Source: Rhodothermus profundi | GTDB lineage: Bacteria > Bacteroidota > Rhodothermia > Rhodothermales > Rhodothermaceae | NCBI RefSeq assembly: GCF_900142415.1 | Contig: NZ_FRAU01000001.1 | Location: 489,246-553,245, forward strand | DNA: 64,000 nt | Direction of reading: 5' to 3' | Part shown: piece by piece, positions 35,841 to 44,726 of the stretch | How the letters are laid out: each line of letters starts with the position of its first letter | Numbering within the stretch: the first letter of the stretch is position 1 | Made by a program: the position numbers and the translations under genes | Notes under the pieces: model-generated | What the model was told of the DNA's origin: nothing | Databases searched by the model: none | Seen by the model: only the letters and a program-made list of their open reading frames with translations

Positions 35841-38318
35841 ATGAAACTCTCCTACCGCTGGCTGCAACAATACATCGCGCTCGAGCTGTCGCCTTCGGAG
35901 CTGGCCGAAGCCCTGATTGGCCTGGGCCTGGAGGTTGAAGCCGTCGAACCTCTGGGGACCGACCTGAATGGTGTGGTAATCGGCCGGGTGCTGGAAGTGC
36001 ATCCCCATCCTAATGCAGACCGGCTGCGCATCTGCCAGGTCGATCTGGGCCACAACCAGTCCGTATCCATCGTATGCGGCGCTCCCAACGTAGCCGCCGG
36101 ACAGAAAGTCGCCGTAGCTACGCCCGGCACAACGCTGTTGCTGAGCGACCGAGAGGGAAACCGCCAGCCCATAACCATCCGCAAAACCAAAATTCGTGGA
36201 GCAGTCTCCGAAGGCATGATCTGTGCAGAGGACGAACTGGGCCTCTCGGACGACCATAGCGGCATCCTGGTGCTGCCAGACGACGCTCCGGTGGGCCACC
36301 CCTTTGTGGAATACCTGCAACAGCAGCGGCTCATCGTACCGGACTATCAGTTGGAAATTAGTCTGACACCCAACCGAGCGGATGCCGCTAGCCATCTGGG
36401 AGTGGCCCGCGACCTTTCGGCCCTACTCGACCGACCGCTCCATCGCCCTGAGGTCGCCCTGCCTGAACCGGGAGGAGAAGCATCCCGTCAGGTACAGGTA
36501 ACCATTGATGCTCCAGAGGCCTGTCCCCGTTACGTAGCCCTGCTGGTACGCAACGTGCGCGTGGGTCCCTCGCCCCTCTGGTTACGCCAGCGCCTGGCAG
36601 CAATTGGCCTGCGCTCAATCAACAACGTGGTCGATGTAACCAACTACGTACTGCACGAATGCGGCCAGCCATTACACGCCTTTGACTTCGATCAATTGCG
36701 AGGAGCACGCATCCATGTGCGACGGGCCCGCGCCGGAGAGACGTTCACCACCCTGGATGGCAAAACGCGCCAGCTTCCTGAAGGCGCCCTGCTGATCTGC
36801 GATGCCGAGCGTCCAGTAGCCCTTGCTGGTATTATGGGGGGCGAAAACTCAGAGGTTACTGACCACACGACAAATGTCCTGATCGAGAGCGCCTACTTCG
36901 ACCCTTCCACCATTCGGCGCACCTCCAAAGCCCTGGGACTTCAAACGGATTCGTCCTATCGATTTGAGCGGGGCGTTGATGCCGGCCTCCAGCGCTGGGC
37001 CGCCGCTCGCGCTGCTCAGCTCATAGTCGAAGTAGCCGGTGGCGAGATCGTGCCCGGCGTTGTGGACGTGCAGATGCAGCGTTTTGAGCCACGTCCAGTG
37101 GTGCTGCGTCTGACGCGTCTGAAACAACTACTGGGCACGGAAATTCCTCCCGATAGAGCCGTTCGCATTCTGGATCGCCTTGGGTTCCAGCCTAAGCGAG
37201 AAGGCACTGCGCTTCGCTGCACTGTTCCACTTTACCGTCCGGACGTAACCGAAGAGATTGACCTGATCGAAGAAGTGGCGCGCGTGCATGGATACGATCG
37301 GCTCCCTTTGCCCGATACGTTCATTGTGCCGGCACGCGTACCCGTCGAGCCCCCAACCCAGACGCTGCGTCGCCGCATGCGCGCGTTGCTGGCCAGTCTT
37401 GGCCTGCGCGAAATCTATACCAACAGCCTTCTTTCCCGGGAGGTAGCGTACCGGTTTACCGCTGCCTCGGAGACCAACGCCCAGGCCCACGCTTCGCATC
37501 TAGTCGAAACGCTGAATCCAATCTCGGCCGAAATGGCGGTACTGCGCCCCTCCTTACTGCCGGGACTGGTGCAGACGGCCGTTCATAATCAGAACAGAGG
37601 GCAAGAAGTGCTGCGTTTCTTTGAGTTTGGCCGCGTCTTTATGCGCACCGACCGCACCGATACGCTTGTGCCCGGATTTGCAGAACACGAAGCCCTTATT
37701 ATCGGACTAAGTGGCCCACATGCGCCGGAAGGCTGGGACGTGCGGCCACGTCTGACCGACTTTTTCGATCTCAAAGGCCTGCTTGAAACGCTACTGGCGA
37801 CGCTGCATCTAAGCGACCGCATTGCCCTGATTCCAGCTGAATCCCCCGCACCCACCGCTGCCTATCAGGTAAATCTGGTGGCCGATGGACAGGTGCTCGG
37901 CACGCTTGCCCGCCTTTCCGACGCGCTGCAGGAAGCCTACGAACTACGCGCGCCGCTCTATTACGCCGAACTGAACTGGGACGCATTTGTCGCGCTTGCC
38001 TATCCTGTCCAGCAGCGCCGCTATCAGTCTTTTAGTCGCTTTCCTGAAGTAGCTCGCGACCTGGCTGTCCTCGTCGACCGGGACCAACCGGTTGGTCCCC
38101 TGCTTGAAACAATTCGCAAGGCCGGCGGCGACTTGCTTCGCTACGTAGGCATTTTTGACGTGTACGAAGGAGAACGCATTCCCAGCGGCAAAAAAAGCGT
38201 GGCTTTTTCCCTCCGTTTTGGAGCGAACCGAACGCTGACCGATGAAGAGGTAGATGCCCGCGTAGCAACCATTCTCCAACAGCTCCAGCAGCAATTTGGC
38301 GCGCAACTGCGGCGTTGA
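35841..38318 (+). CDS. pheT: phenylalanyl-tRNA synthetase beta subunit
   Basis: 825 aa, within the usual 780-830. It has an N-terminal B1 domain and OB-fold tRNA-binding insert (about 40-150, GRVLEVHPHPNADRLRICQV) and the B3/B4 editing domain (about 210-390). A B5 domain follows (about 400-475, PVVLRLTRLKQLLG), then the catalytic-like core and a C-terminal ferredoxin-like anticodon domain (about 730-825, FSRFPEVARDLAVLVD). It contributes tRNA binding and removes mischarged Tyr. It is co-transcribed with pheS. Confidence 0.97.
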   Translation: MKLSYRWLQQYIALELSPSELAEALIGLGLEVEAVEPLGTDLNGVVIGRVLEVHPHPNADRLRICQVDLGHNQSVSIVCGAPNVAAGQKVAVATPGTTLLLSDREGNRQPITIRKTKIRGAVSEGMICAEDELGLSDDHSGILVLPDDAPVGHPFVEYLQQQRLIVPDYQLEISLTPNRADAASHLGVARDLSALLDRPLHRPEVALPEPGGEASRQVQVTIDAPEACPRYVALLVRNVRVGPSPLWLRQRLAAIGLRSINNVVDVTNYVLHECGQPLHAFDFDQLRGARIHVRRARAGETFTTLDGKTRQLPEGALLICDAERPVALAGIMGGENSEVTDHTTNVLIESAYFDPSTIRRTSKALGLQTDSSYRFERGVDAGLQRWAAARAAQLIVEVAGGEIVPGVVDVQMQRFEPRPVVLRLTRLKQLLGTEIPPDRAVRILDRLGFQPKREGTALRCTVPLYRPDVTEEIDLIEEVARVHGYDRLPLPDTFIVPARVPVEPPTQTLRRRMRALLASLGLREIYTNSLLSREVAYRFTAASETNAQAHASHLVETLNPISAEMAVLRPSLLPGLVQTAVHNQNRGQEVLRFFEFGRVFMRTDRTDTLVPGFAEHEALIIGLSGPHAPEGWDVRPRLTDFFDLKGLLETLLATLHLSDRIALIPAESPAPTAAYQVNLVADGQVLGTLARLSDALQEAYELRAPLYYAELNWDAFVALAYPVQQRRYQSFSRFPEVARDLAVLVDRDQPVGPLLETIRKAGGDLLRYVGIFDVYEGERIPSGKKSVAFSLRFGANRTLTDEEVDARVATILQQLQQQFGAQLRR

Positions 38319-38354
38319 GGTTGTATATTGAAAGGGCTGAAGCCAGGTGCAACC

Positions 38355-38699
38355 ATGGGTAATCGGAAACACAAAAAGTCACGGCGGCATCGACGGCCAC
38401 ACCGTAGTGGGCCCATTCATCTACGGAGCCTTGAATCGCTGGAGCAGTTGCGCGACCGCGTTGTCGAAACGGCCCGTGAGCTGGCGCGGTTGCGTGAAGC
38501 GCAACAGATGCTGCGGGAGCAACTTGGCTCGTTAGCCGCCGAAATGCCTGCCCTGCCTCCGGGTGGAAGTGGTGCACGGATCGTTTTTCCAGAAGACCCG
38601 GCCGTGCTACGGCAAAAAGTACAAGCCTTTATCGAAGCGGTCGATTACTACCTGGAACAGGATCTGGGCACGGCAGGCCCCTCATCCGCCGCTTCCTGA
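38355..38699 (+). CDS. small hypothetical protein between pheT and zapA
   Basis: 114 aa from the ATG at 38355; a TTG at 38328 is possible. The first 25 residues are very basic (GNRKHKKSRRHRRPHRSG). A predicted coiled coil follows (SLESLEQLRDRVVETARELA, then LREAQQMLREQLG, about 33-70), and then a short C-terminal helix. No named family is recognised. It lies 8 bp before zapA, so a role linked to cell division or to ZapA is suggested by context only. A TATATT-like -10 box occurs just upstream at 38324-38329. Confidence 0.7.
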   Translation: MGNRKHKKSRRHRRPHRSGPIHLRSLESLEQLRDRVVETARELARLREAQQMLREQLGSLAAEMPALPPGGSGARIVFPEDPAVLRQKVQAFIEAVDYYLEQDLGTAGPSSAAS

Positions 38700-38707
38700 C
38701 CTGACTT

Positions 38708-39037
38708 ATGGCCCCAGAGAAATCCATCCAGGTTACCATTATGGGACGCAGTTACCCGTTACGGGTGCGTCCTGAAGATGAGGCTTTGATGTACCAGTTG
38801 GCGGCCACGGTGGATGAAAAAATGCGGGCCTTTCGGGAGGCCCATCCGGAGCAATCCGAGCTCACGGCTGCCGTAATTGTGGCCCTTTCGCTGGCCGAAG
38901 CGCTATACGAAGCCCGGGAAGCCCTCCGCGAACTGGACGAAACCTTCTGCGAAGCAGTCCAGGAGCTTCTGGCCCTGCTCGAACATCCAGAATCTGTAGT
39001 AGCCTTGCCGGAACAGCCTGCGCGCGATGCAATATAA
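38708..39037 (+). CDS. zapA: cell division protein ZapA
   Basis: 109 aa, usual length. ZapA crosslinks FtsZ protofilaments at the division ring. The N-terminal globular part has the pattern QVTIMGRSYPLRVRPEDE, then QLAATVDEKMRAFRE. A long coiled-coil helix follows (about 55-95). A 6S-like RNA follows downstream; the zapA-6S pairing is also seen in E. coli. Confidence 0.9.
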   Translation: MAPEKSIQVTIMGRSYPLRVRPEDEALMYQLAATVDEKMRAFREAHPEQSELTAAVIVALSLAEALYEAREALRELDETFCEAVQELLALLEHPESVVALPEQPARDAI

Positions 39038-39067
39038 AGGCGCTGCCTGCATCAGGCAGGCCGGCGC

Positions 39068-39263
39068 AAGCCTGCAGTCACGCGTGAAAAAGGGACCTAA
39101 CACCTATACGCGAGGGAGCCTTCCTTCCGGCCCGGACGACAGGCCTCAGTCCCGACAGGGTCGGGATCTCCTTCCAGCGTGGAAGGGGCCGAGGAAGTCG
39201 GAACGGTCGGAGCGGCACCCACTGTGTCGATAAGGGGGTTCCTTGAACCCGGGCTGCAGGTTT
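39068..39263 (+). ncRNA. ssrS: candidate 6S RNA between zapA and rny
   Basis: The 196-nt segment closes on itself. AAGCCTGCAG (39068-39077) pairs with CTGCAGGTTT (39254-39263), 10 bp with one G-U. AAGGGACC (39090-39097) pairs with GGTTCCTT (39237-39244). Beyond these come an unpaired central region and apical hairpins: TCCCGAC/GTCGGGA at 39150-39166 and CCTTCC/GGAAGG at 39170-39186. A long hairpin with a central bubble, a length close to 184 nt, a position after zapA and a strong terminator just after it all fit 6S RNA, which binds sigma-70 RNA polymerase. It has no protein-like open frame. The exact ends are inferred from pairing. RNase P RNA was considered and rejected. Confidence 0.72.
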
Positions 39264-39277
39264 GCTGCCGTTAGGTT

Positions 39278-39320
39278 ACGCCCCGGCAAGGTAATGGAAC
39301 TTGCCGGGGCGTCCTTTTTT
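39278..39320 (+). terminator. strong intrinsic terminator after the 6S-like RNA
   Basis: A perfect 13-bp stem, ACGCCCCGGCAAG (39278-39290) with CTTGCCGGGGCGT (39300-39312), has a 9-nt loop and is followed by CC and six T. It ends the RNA gene before rny. Confidence 0.93.
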
Positions 39321-39386
39321 AATGATGCGTAATCGTTGCTAACGAGGCGTGCTGCCTCCTGTTGTTCATCGCCAACCTGGACGACT

Positions 39387-41063
39387 ATGGAACTGCTACT
39401 CATTGCCGGTCTTGCCCTGCTGGCTGTTGGCGCCGGCATTGCGCTGGATAGATGGCTGCTGACACGTACGTTGAAATCAGCTCGAGAACAGGCCCAGCAA
39501 ATTCTGGCCGAAGCGGAAGCAAAAGCCCAGGCTTATCAGCGCACGCACCTGGCAGAAGCGCAGGCCGCCCTAGAACGTGAGCGGCAGGCGTTTGCGCAAG
39601 AACAGGCCGAAGCGCGCAAGGCCTTGCAACAGGCGCAGGAACGGCTTGTCGAACGCCAGGAAGCTCTGAACCGTCGCACGCTGCGCGTCAACGAACGGGA
39701 AAAAACGCTGGCCAGGGCTGCTGAGGCGATCGAGGCGCTGCGCCGAGAAGCAGATGCCAACTTCCGCCAGGCTGAAGCGCTGCACCAGCAGGCACAGGCC
39801 CTTTTTGAAGCGCTTCGCCGCCAACAAGAAGCGCTGACGCAACGGGAAACCGAGGTCCATCGCCTCCAGGAAGAACTGGCGGCGCGACAGGCAGAGCTGG
39901 ACCGCACGCTTGAAGAACAAGTGCGCCGCCTGGAGCAGATCGCGGGCATGTCGCGCCAGGAAGCCAAGGAAATGCTCATCGCCCAGATGGTTGAAGAAGC
40001 GAAGTTAGAAGCCGCTTCTATGATCAAAGAAATTCGCGACGAAGCCCGCCTGAAAGCCAACCGCGAAGCCCGCAAGATTATTCTGACCGCCATTCAGCGT
40101 ACGGCTGCCAGCCATGCCATTGAGAACACGGTCTCTGTGGTTAACATCCAGTCTGACGAAATGAAAGGCCGTATCATCGGCCGCGAAGGACGCAATATCC
40201 GAGCGTTTGAGGCGGCTACCGGCGTGGAAGTGATTGTAGATGATACCCCCGAGGCTGTAATCCTCTCGGCCTTCAATCCCATTCGTCGTGAAATCGCCCG
40301 ACTGGCCCTGACCAAACTTATCCAGGACGGCCGCATTCATCCCGCACGCATTGAAGAGGTTGTGGAAAAGGCTACCGCCGAAATTGAAGAACAGATTATC
40401 GAAACTGGAGAGCGAACCGTTATCGATCTGAACCTGCATGGCATGCATCCGGAGCTCATCCGGCTTATCGGTCGGATGCGTTACCGGACCAGCTATGGCC
40501 AGAACCTGCTTGCCCATTCCATTGAAACAGCACGCATTGCCTCGCTGATTGCGGCTGAGCTGGGCCTGGATGCCGACAAAGCGCGCCGCGCAGGGCTGCT
40601 GCACGATATTGGCAAGGTGGTCGAAGAAGAGATCGACCGTCCCCATGCCCTGGTCGGCATGGAACTCTGCCGCAAATACCGGGAAGATCCAGAGGTGTGC
40701 AACGCCGTGGGAGCCCACCACGATGAAATCGAAATGACCACCCTTATCGCTCCGATTGTGCAGGCAGCCGACGCCATTTCGGGAGCCCGCCCGGGCGCCC
40801 GCCGCGAAGCCCTGGAAGCCTACATCAAACGACTGGAAAAGCTTGAAGCCTTAGCGGCTTCGTTTCCAGGCGTTGAACGCGTCTACGCCATTCAGGCAGG
40901 ACGCGAGGTGCGTGTGATCGTCAATCATAGCCTGGTGTCAGACGCCCAGGCCGAGCAACTGGCCCTGGACATCTCCAAAAAGATTCAAAACGAAATGCAG
41001 TATCCCGGCCAGATCAAGGTAACGGTCATTCGTGAAGTGCGTTCGGTTGCCTATGCCAAGTGA
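39387..41063 (+). CDS. rny: ribonuclease Y
   Basis: 558 aa from the ATG at 39387 ([17 protein letters not shown]), which gives the expected N-terminal membrane helix; an upstream start at 39336 adds unlikely residues. A long coiled coil follows (about 25-210), then a KH RNA-binding domain (about 245-310, [20 protein letters not shown]) and an HD phosphohydrolase domain (about 365-460) with [17 protein letters not shown] and AHHDEIE. RNase Y starts mRNA decay at the membrane. It follows the 6S terminator and probably has its own promoter in 39321-39386. Confidence 0.97.
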   Translation: MELLLIAGLALLAVGAGIALDRWLLTRTLKSAREQAQQILAEAEAKAQAYQRTHLAEAQAALERERQAFAQEQAEARKALQQAQERLVERQEALNRRTLRVNEREKTLARAAEAIEALRREADANFRQAEALHQQAQALFEALRRQQEALTQRETEVHRLQEELAARQAELDRTLEEQVRRLEQIAGMSRQEAKEMLIAQMVEEAKLEAASMIKEIRDEARLKANREARKIILTAIQRTAASHAIENTVSVVNIQSDEMKGRIIGREGRNIRAFEAATGVEVIVDDTPEAVILSAFNPIRREIARLALTKLIQDGRIHPARIEEVVEKATAEIEEQIIETGERTVIDLNLHGMHPELIRLIGRMRYRTSYGQNLLAHSIETARIASLIAAELGLDADKARRAGLLHDIGKVVEEEIDRPHALVGMELCRKYREDPEVCNAVGAHHDEIEMTTLIAPIVQAADAISGARPGARREALEAYIKRLEKLEALAASFPGVERVYAIQAGREVRVIVNHSLVSDAQAEQLALDISKKIQNEMQYPGQIKVTVIREVRSVAYAK

Positions 41064-41110
41064 TCATTGCCCTCGGACCGTGAGCCAGCCTGATCTGCCT
41101 GCACCAGCAT

Positions 41111-42499
41111 TCAGGAGCGGGCCAGCTCACGGTCCAGGTTATAGCGCTTGCGTTTTTCCCAGAGAGTTTTCTTGGAGATGCCCAGCATCTGAGCCACCTC
41201 CGTAAAGCTGGCTTTGTAATGCTTGAGCGTGTGCAGAATGTACGCCTTTTCTAGCTCTTCCAGCGTACTGCCACTGGGGAAATAGAACACCCCATTGGAA
41301 GGAGGCAACGCGCTGCCGGCAGGCGACGTAGCCGGCAACAGATGCAGATCCTCCGCTTCAATCCATTCCTTTCGGTTAAAAATCATGGCCCGCTCAAGCA
41401 CGTTCCGCAGTTCCCGTACGTTGCCGGGCCAGTGGTAGGCTAACAGCTTTTCTTCGGCTTCCGGAGTCAAACCCTTGACCTGGCGCCCTAGCTCCTTGTT
41501 GAACTGTTCAATAAAATGCCGCGCAATCAGCAGCACATCTCGCCCCATTTCTCGCAGCGCTGGCAGGTAGAGGTTGACCACATTGATCCGGTAAAACAGG
41601 TCCTGCCGGAATTTCTGTTCGGCCACCAGTTGCTCCAGGTTAAGATTGGTGGCACATAGAATACGCACGTTGACCCGAATGTCTTCAATGCCCCCCAGGC
41701 GCCGAAACGTACGGCTTTCCAGGAAAGAAAGCAGCTTGGCCTGCAAGGCAAGGCTCATTGAATCGATTTCATCCAGGAAGACGGTCCCTCCATCTGCCAC
41801 CTCCAGCAAGCCGGGCTTGGACGTGCGGGCATCGGTGAAGGCCCCTTTTTCATACCCGAACAGCTCGGCTTCTAGCAGATTGTCGGGCAATGCTGCACAG
41901 TTAATTTCTACAAAGCGGCCGCTACTGTAGCAGGAATTCGCGTGAATGGTACGGGCCACCAGGTTTTTGCCTGTACCCGTCTCACCACGGATCAACACAA
42001 TGGTGCCGGGCACATCTCGAAGCATTTCGATCGTCTGGCGAACCTTACGGATGGCCTCGCTCTCACCGAGGATGCCTGAGATCGGGTAGTCTGTCGTTTC
42101 TTCCTGAGAGGTAGCAACCGAGGAGCGTTCGTGTCGCTTGAGAGCTTTTTTGAGAAGCATGCGCATTTCTTCCAGATTGATAGGCTTTTGCAGGTAATGA
42201 AAAGCTCCGCGACGCATGGCCTCAACGGCCGTCTGCACCGAAGAATGGGCCGTCATGATAATAACCGGCACGTGCAGCCGACGCTTGCGCAAACGCTCCA
42301 GCAGTTCGATGCCATTAATCTCTGGCATCATCAGATCGGCCAGCACCACATCAGGCTGCTGCCCTTCTTCAATGGCTTTCAGCATCGCCTGCGGATGCAC
42401 GAAAGCCTGCACCTCGTAGCCGTCCCGCCGGAGCACGTTGGCAAATAGCTCGCCCAACTTGGGCTCGTCATCCACCACAAACACACAAGCCTTCGACAT
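41111..42499 (-). CDS. NtrC-family sigma-54-type response regulator with GAFTDA loop
   Basis: 462 aa. Receiver domain (1-118) with phospho-site D55, T83 and K105. AAA+ domain (about 138-375) with Walker A GETGTGKN (172-179) and Walker B GTVFLDEID (238-246). C-terminal Fis-type helix-turn-helix (about 430-455, FTEVAQMLGISKKTLWEKRK). The sigma-54 contact loop reads GAFTDA (219-224) instead of GAFTGA. No histidine kinase is adjacent, so the input is unknown. It is convergent with rny and divergent from the btuF-like gene. Confidence 0.93.
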   Translation of the reverse strand: MSKACVFVVDDEPKLGELFANVLRRDGYEVQAFVHPQAMLKAIEEGQQPDVVLADLMMPEINGIELLERLRKRRLHVPVIIMTAHSSVQTAVEAMRRGAFHYLQKPINLEEMRMLLKKALKRHERSSVATSQEETTDYPISGILGESEAIRKVRQTIEMLRDVPGTIVLIRGETGTGKNLVARTIHANSCYSSGRFVEINCAALPDNLLEAELFGYEKGAFTDARTSKPGLLEVADGGTVFLDEIDSMSLALQAKLLSFLESRTFRRLGGIEDIRVNVRILCATNLNLEQLVAEQKFRQDLFYRINVVNLYLPALREMGRDVLLIARHFIEQFNKELGRQVKGLTPEAEEKLLAYHWPGNVRELRNVLERAMIFNRKEWIEAEDLHLLPATSPAGSALPPSNGVFYFPSGSTLEELEKAYILHTLKHYKASFTEVAQMLGISKKTLWEKRKRYNLDRELARS

Positions 42500-42789
42500 A
42501 GCGGGGGGGCAGATTGGTAAATGATCGCCTCGTATCCATTGGTCTTCTACTTCCTCTATAGTATCGGCTAAGTAATTCTGAACTCAAGTGATTTCATTTC
42601 AGAAAGTGGCAGATCATCCCTCTGGACAGGTACAGCGCGTTTTCTCAGGAAGTGCTTCATTTTGTAACACGTTGCAGCTTCCGGTTGCAAGGCATATAGC
42701 CATCGGTAAAAACGAAACTCTCAGGGAATTCGGGCTGTTTTCACAAGCCGTTTCTATCTTAAGAACCTTCACGTGAACCAGAACGCAAC
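42500..42789 (+). other. 290-bp divergent intergenic region before the BtuF-like gene
   Basis: This lies between the regulator gene and the BtuF-like gene and should contain promoters for both. A cobalamin riboswitch was looked for because of the downstream genes, but the GCCACTG B12-box is absent. Short open frames here are not protein-like. I see no other structure. Confidence 0.5.
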
Positions 42790-43707
42790 ATGTTGTTTTT
42801 GCGGATACGGCTGTTTCTACTGGGGCTGCTGGCTGGACTCGGAGCCTGCCAGCCTGCTTCCGAACCGGCTGTCGGTGCGCTCCAGTTCACCGATGACCTG
42901 GGGCGTACGGTTACGTTGCCTCAGGTACCGCAACGCGTGGTGACTCTGGCCCCCAGCCTGACCGAGGTGGTTTTCGCAGCGGGTGCTGGTCATAAGCTGG
43001 TGGGCGTTACCACCGCCGACGATTATCCTCCGGCAGTTGATACGCTACCCCGCTTCAGCGCGCTGCCCGTTAATTTTGAAGCCATTGTTGCCCTTGAGCC
43101 TGATCTGGTACTGGCTACCGATCAGGTAAATAATCCACGCGACGCTGCTACCTTCGAGGCACTTGGTTTGCCTGTATATTTTTTCTCTTATGCTACGCTC
43201 GACGACGTCCTGGAAGCTATCCTGACCACGGGAAACCTGCTGGGAACTGAGCCGATCGCCCGCCGGACGGTCGATTCACTACACACGCGGCTTGCGAAGC
43301 TGGCCCAAGTCACAGATACCCTGTCCTACCGTCCCACGGTACTGGTGCTCATCAGCGACGAAACGCTCTATGCCTTTGGCCAGGGCAGCTACGTGCATGA
43401 CCTGGTGGCCCGGGCCGGAGGACAGAGCCTGACGGCCTCGCTGTCCAATCCTGCGCCAGTGCTAAGCGACGAACTGGTGCTCCAGCTCAAGCCTGAGGTG
43501 ATCGTTATAACCGCTGGTGTCGACTATAACCCTGCCTCCTTGCTGCGAAAGCATCCGGCCTGGGATCTGTTGCCGGCCGTTCGCAACCGGCGCATCTGTG
43601 GCGTCGAACCTGCTCTCATCCTGCGGCCCGGACCGCGTTTGATAGCCGGCCTGGAGTCGTTGCTTCAATGCCTCCACCCTGACCTGGCTCGCAAGCTGGC
43701 GCCATGA
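42790..43707 (+). CDS. periplasmic substrate-binding lipoprotein, BtuF/FepB-like
   Basis: 305 aa. The signal peptide ends in a lipobox LGAC with Cys20, so it is probably a membrane-anchored lipoprotein. The mature part is a cluster-A helical-hinge binding protein: RVVTLAPSLTEVVFAAGAGHKLVGVT near 47, EAIVALEPDLVLAT near 98 and VLQLKPEVIVITAGVDYNP near 231. Homologues bind cobalamin or iron chelates; this pattern is closest to BtuF-type proteins, but the ligand is not proven. Its stop overlaps the permease ATG by 4 bp (ATGA). Confidence 0.88.
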   Translation: MLFLRIRLFLLGLLAGLGACQPASEPAVGALQFTDDLGRTVTLPQVPQRVVTLAPSLTEVVFAAGAGHKLVGVTTADDYPPAVDTLPRFSALPVNFEAIVALEPDLVLATDQVNNPRDAATFEALGLPVYFFSYATLDDVLEAILTTGNLLGTEPIARRTVDSLHTRLAKLAQVTDTLSYRPTVLVLISDETLYAFGQGSYVHDLVARAGGQSLTASLSNPAPVLSDELVLQLKPEVIVITAGVDYNPASLLRKHPAWDLLPAVRNRRICGVEPALILRPGPRLIAGLESLLQCLHPDLARKLAP

Positions 43708-44726
43708 GACCGCGACCGATCCTGCTGAGCTTCTGGTTGCTCGGTCTGCTGACGGCCTCTATGGTGGCCGGCGTTGCTCTGGGAAGCGTCTCGCTAACAC
43801 CGGACGTCGTGCTCCACGCGTTGCTTGGCCAGTTGACCGGGGAAGTGGTCGATCCAGTGGCCGAGCGCATTGTCTGGTAGCTCCGTTTGCCGCGCGTGCT
43901 CATGGCCCTGTTGACCGGTGGAGGCCTGGCTATTGTGGGCGTCGCGATGCAGGCCCTGGTACGGAATCCGCTGGCAGAACCTTACATCCTGGGGCTTTCA
44001 AGTGGCGCCAGCGCAGGCGCTTCCCTCTTCTACCTGGGCTTTCTACCTCCCCTGCTTTCCCGCACGCTGTCCATGCCGCTGGCGGCTTTTCTGGGCGCAC
44101 TGCTGGCGCTCACGTTGGTTTATCTGATCGCCCGCCAGAACGGCGCCCTGTCGATTACGCGTCTGCTGCTGGGTGGCGTTGCTATTTCAGCGCTGATGGC
44201 ATCTATCACGTCGTTCATCACCTTTGCCTCCCCCAGCCCGGACAAACTTCGGGCTGTGCTCTTCTGGCTACTGGGGTCCTTCAGCGGAGCCCGCTGGTCG
44301 TTGCTGCCACTGCCTGCGCTGGCTGCACTGCTGGGGTTGCTGGGTATGCTGGCACTCACGCGCCCCATGGACCTCCTGCTACTGGGGGAGGAGCCGGCTG
44401 CGCAGCTCGGCATTCCTGTCGAGCAGGCTAAACGCCTGCTGATTCTAATAGCCGCCCTGGTAACAGGAACACTTGTCGCCTTTTCGGGGACCATCGGTTT
44501 TGTCGGGCTGATCATTCCCCATGCCACACGTGCTCTGACCGGCGTTCCGCATCGACGCGTGATTCCGCTGAGCTTTCTGCTGGGTGCTACCTTTCTGATC
44601 TGGGCCGACCTGATTGCCCGCTTACTGCTGCCGGGCGTTGAGCTACCGGTAGGGGTGGTAACGGCGCTCTGTGGCGTCCCCTTCTTTTTGATGCTACTGC
44701 GCCGCAGCCATTACCGTTTTGGCTGA
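43704..44726 (+). pseudogene. BtuC/FecCD-family permease interrupted by an in-frame amber codon
   Basis: The frame from the ATG at 43704 to the stop at 44724-44726 would encode about 340 aa, the normal FecCD length. Codon 59 (43878-43880) is TAG, located in the family segment that reads AERIVW-stop-LRLPRVLMAL. Related permeases usually carry Gln or Glu at that place, so a CAG to TAG change is the simplest explanation. The rest is intact: QALVRNPLAEPYILGLSSGA and GTIGFVGLIIPHATRAL with the helices in place. Restart at TTG 43887 or ATG 43902 would lack the first helix. It may be a pseudogene, a sequencing error or a suppressed stop. No ATPase gene follows. Confidence 0.82.

Noticed and set aside
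39068-39263. RNase P RNA
   Set aside because: A GAGGAAGTC string resembles RNase P, but the other universal RNase P elements and the length of 350 nt or more are missing; the global long-hairpin fold fits 6S RNA better.
42500-42789. Cobalamin riboswitch before the BtuF-like gene
   Set aside because: Some GGGAA and CGG-like fragments occur near 42720-42735, but the B12-box GCCACTG and the expected stem order are absent.
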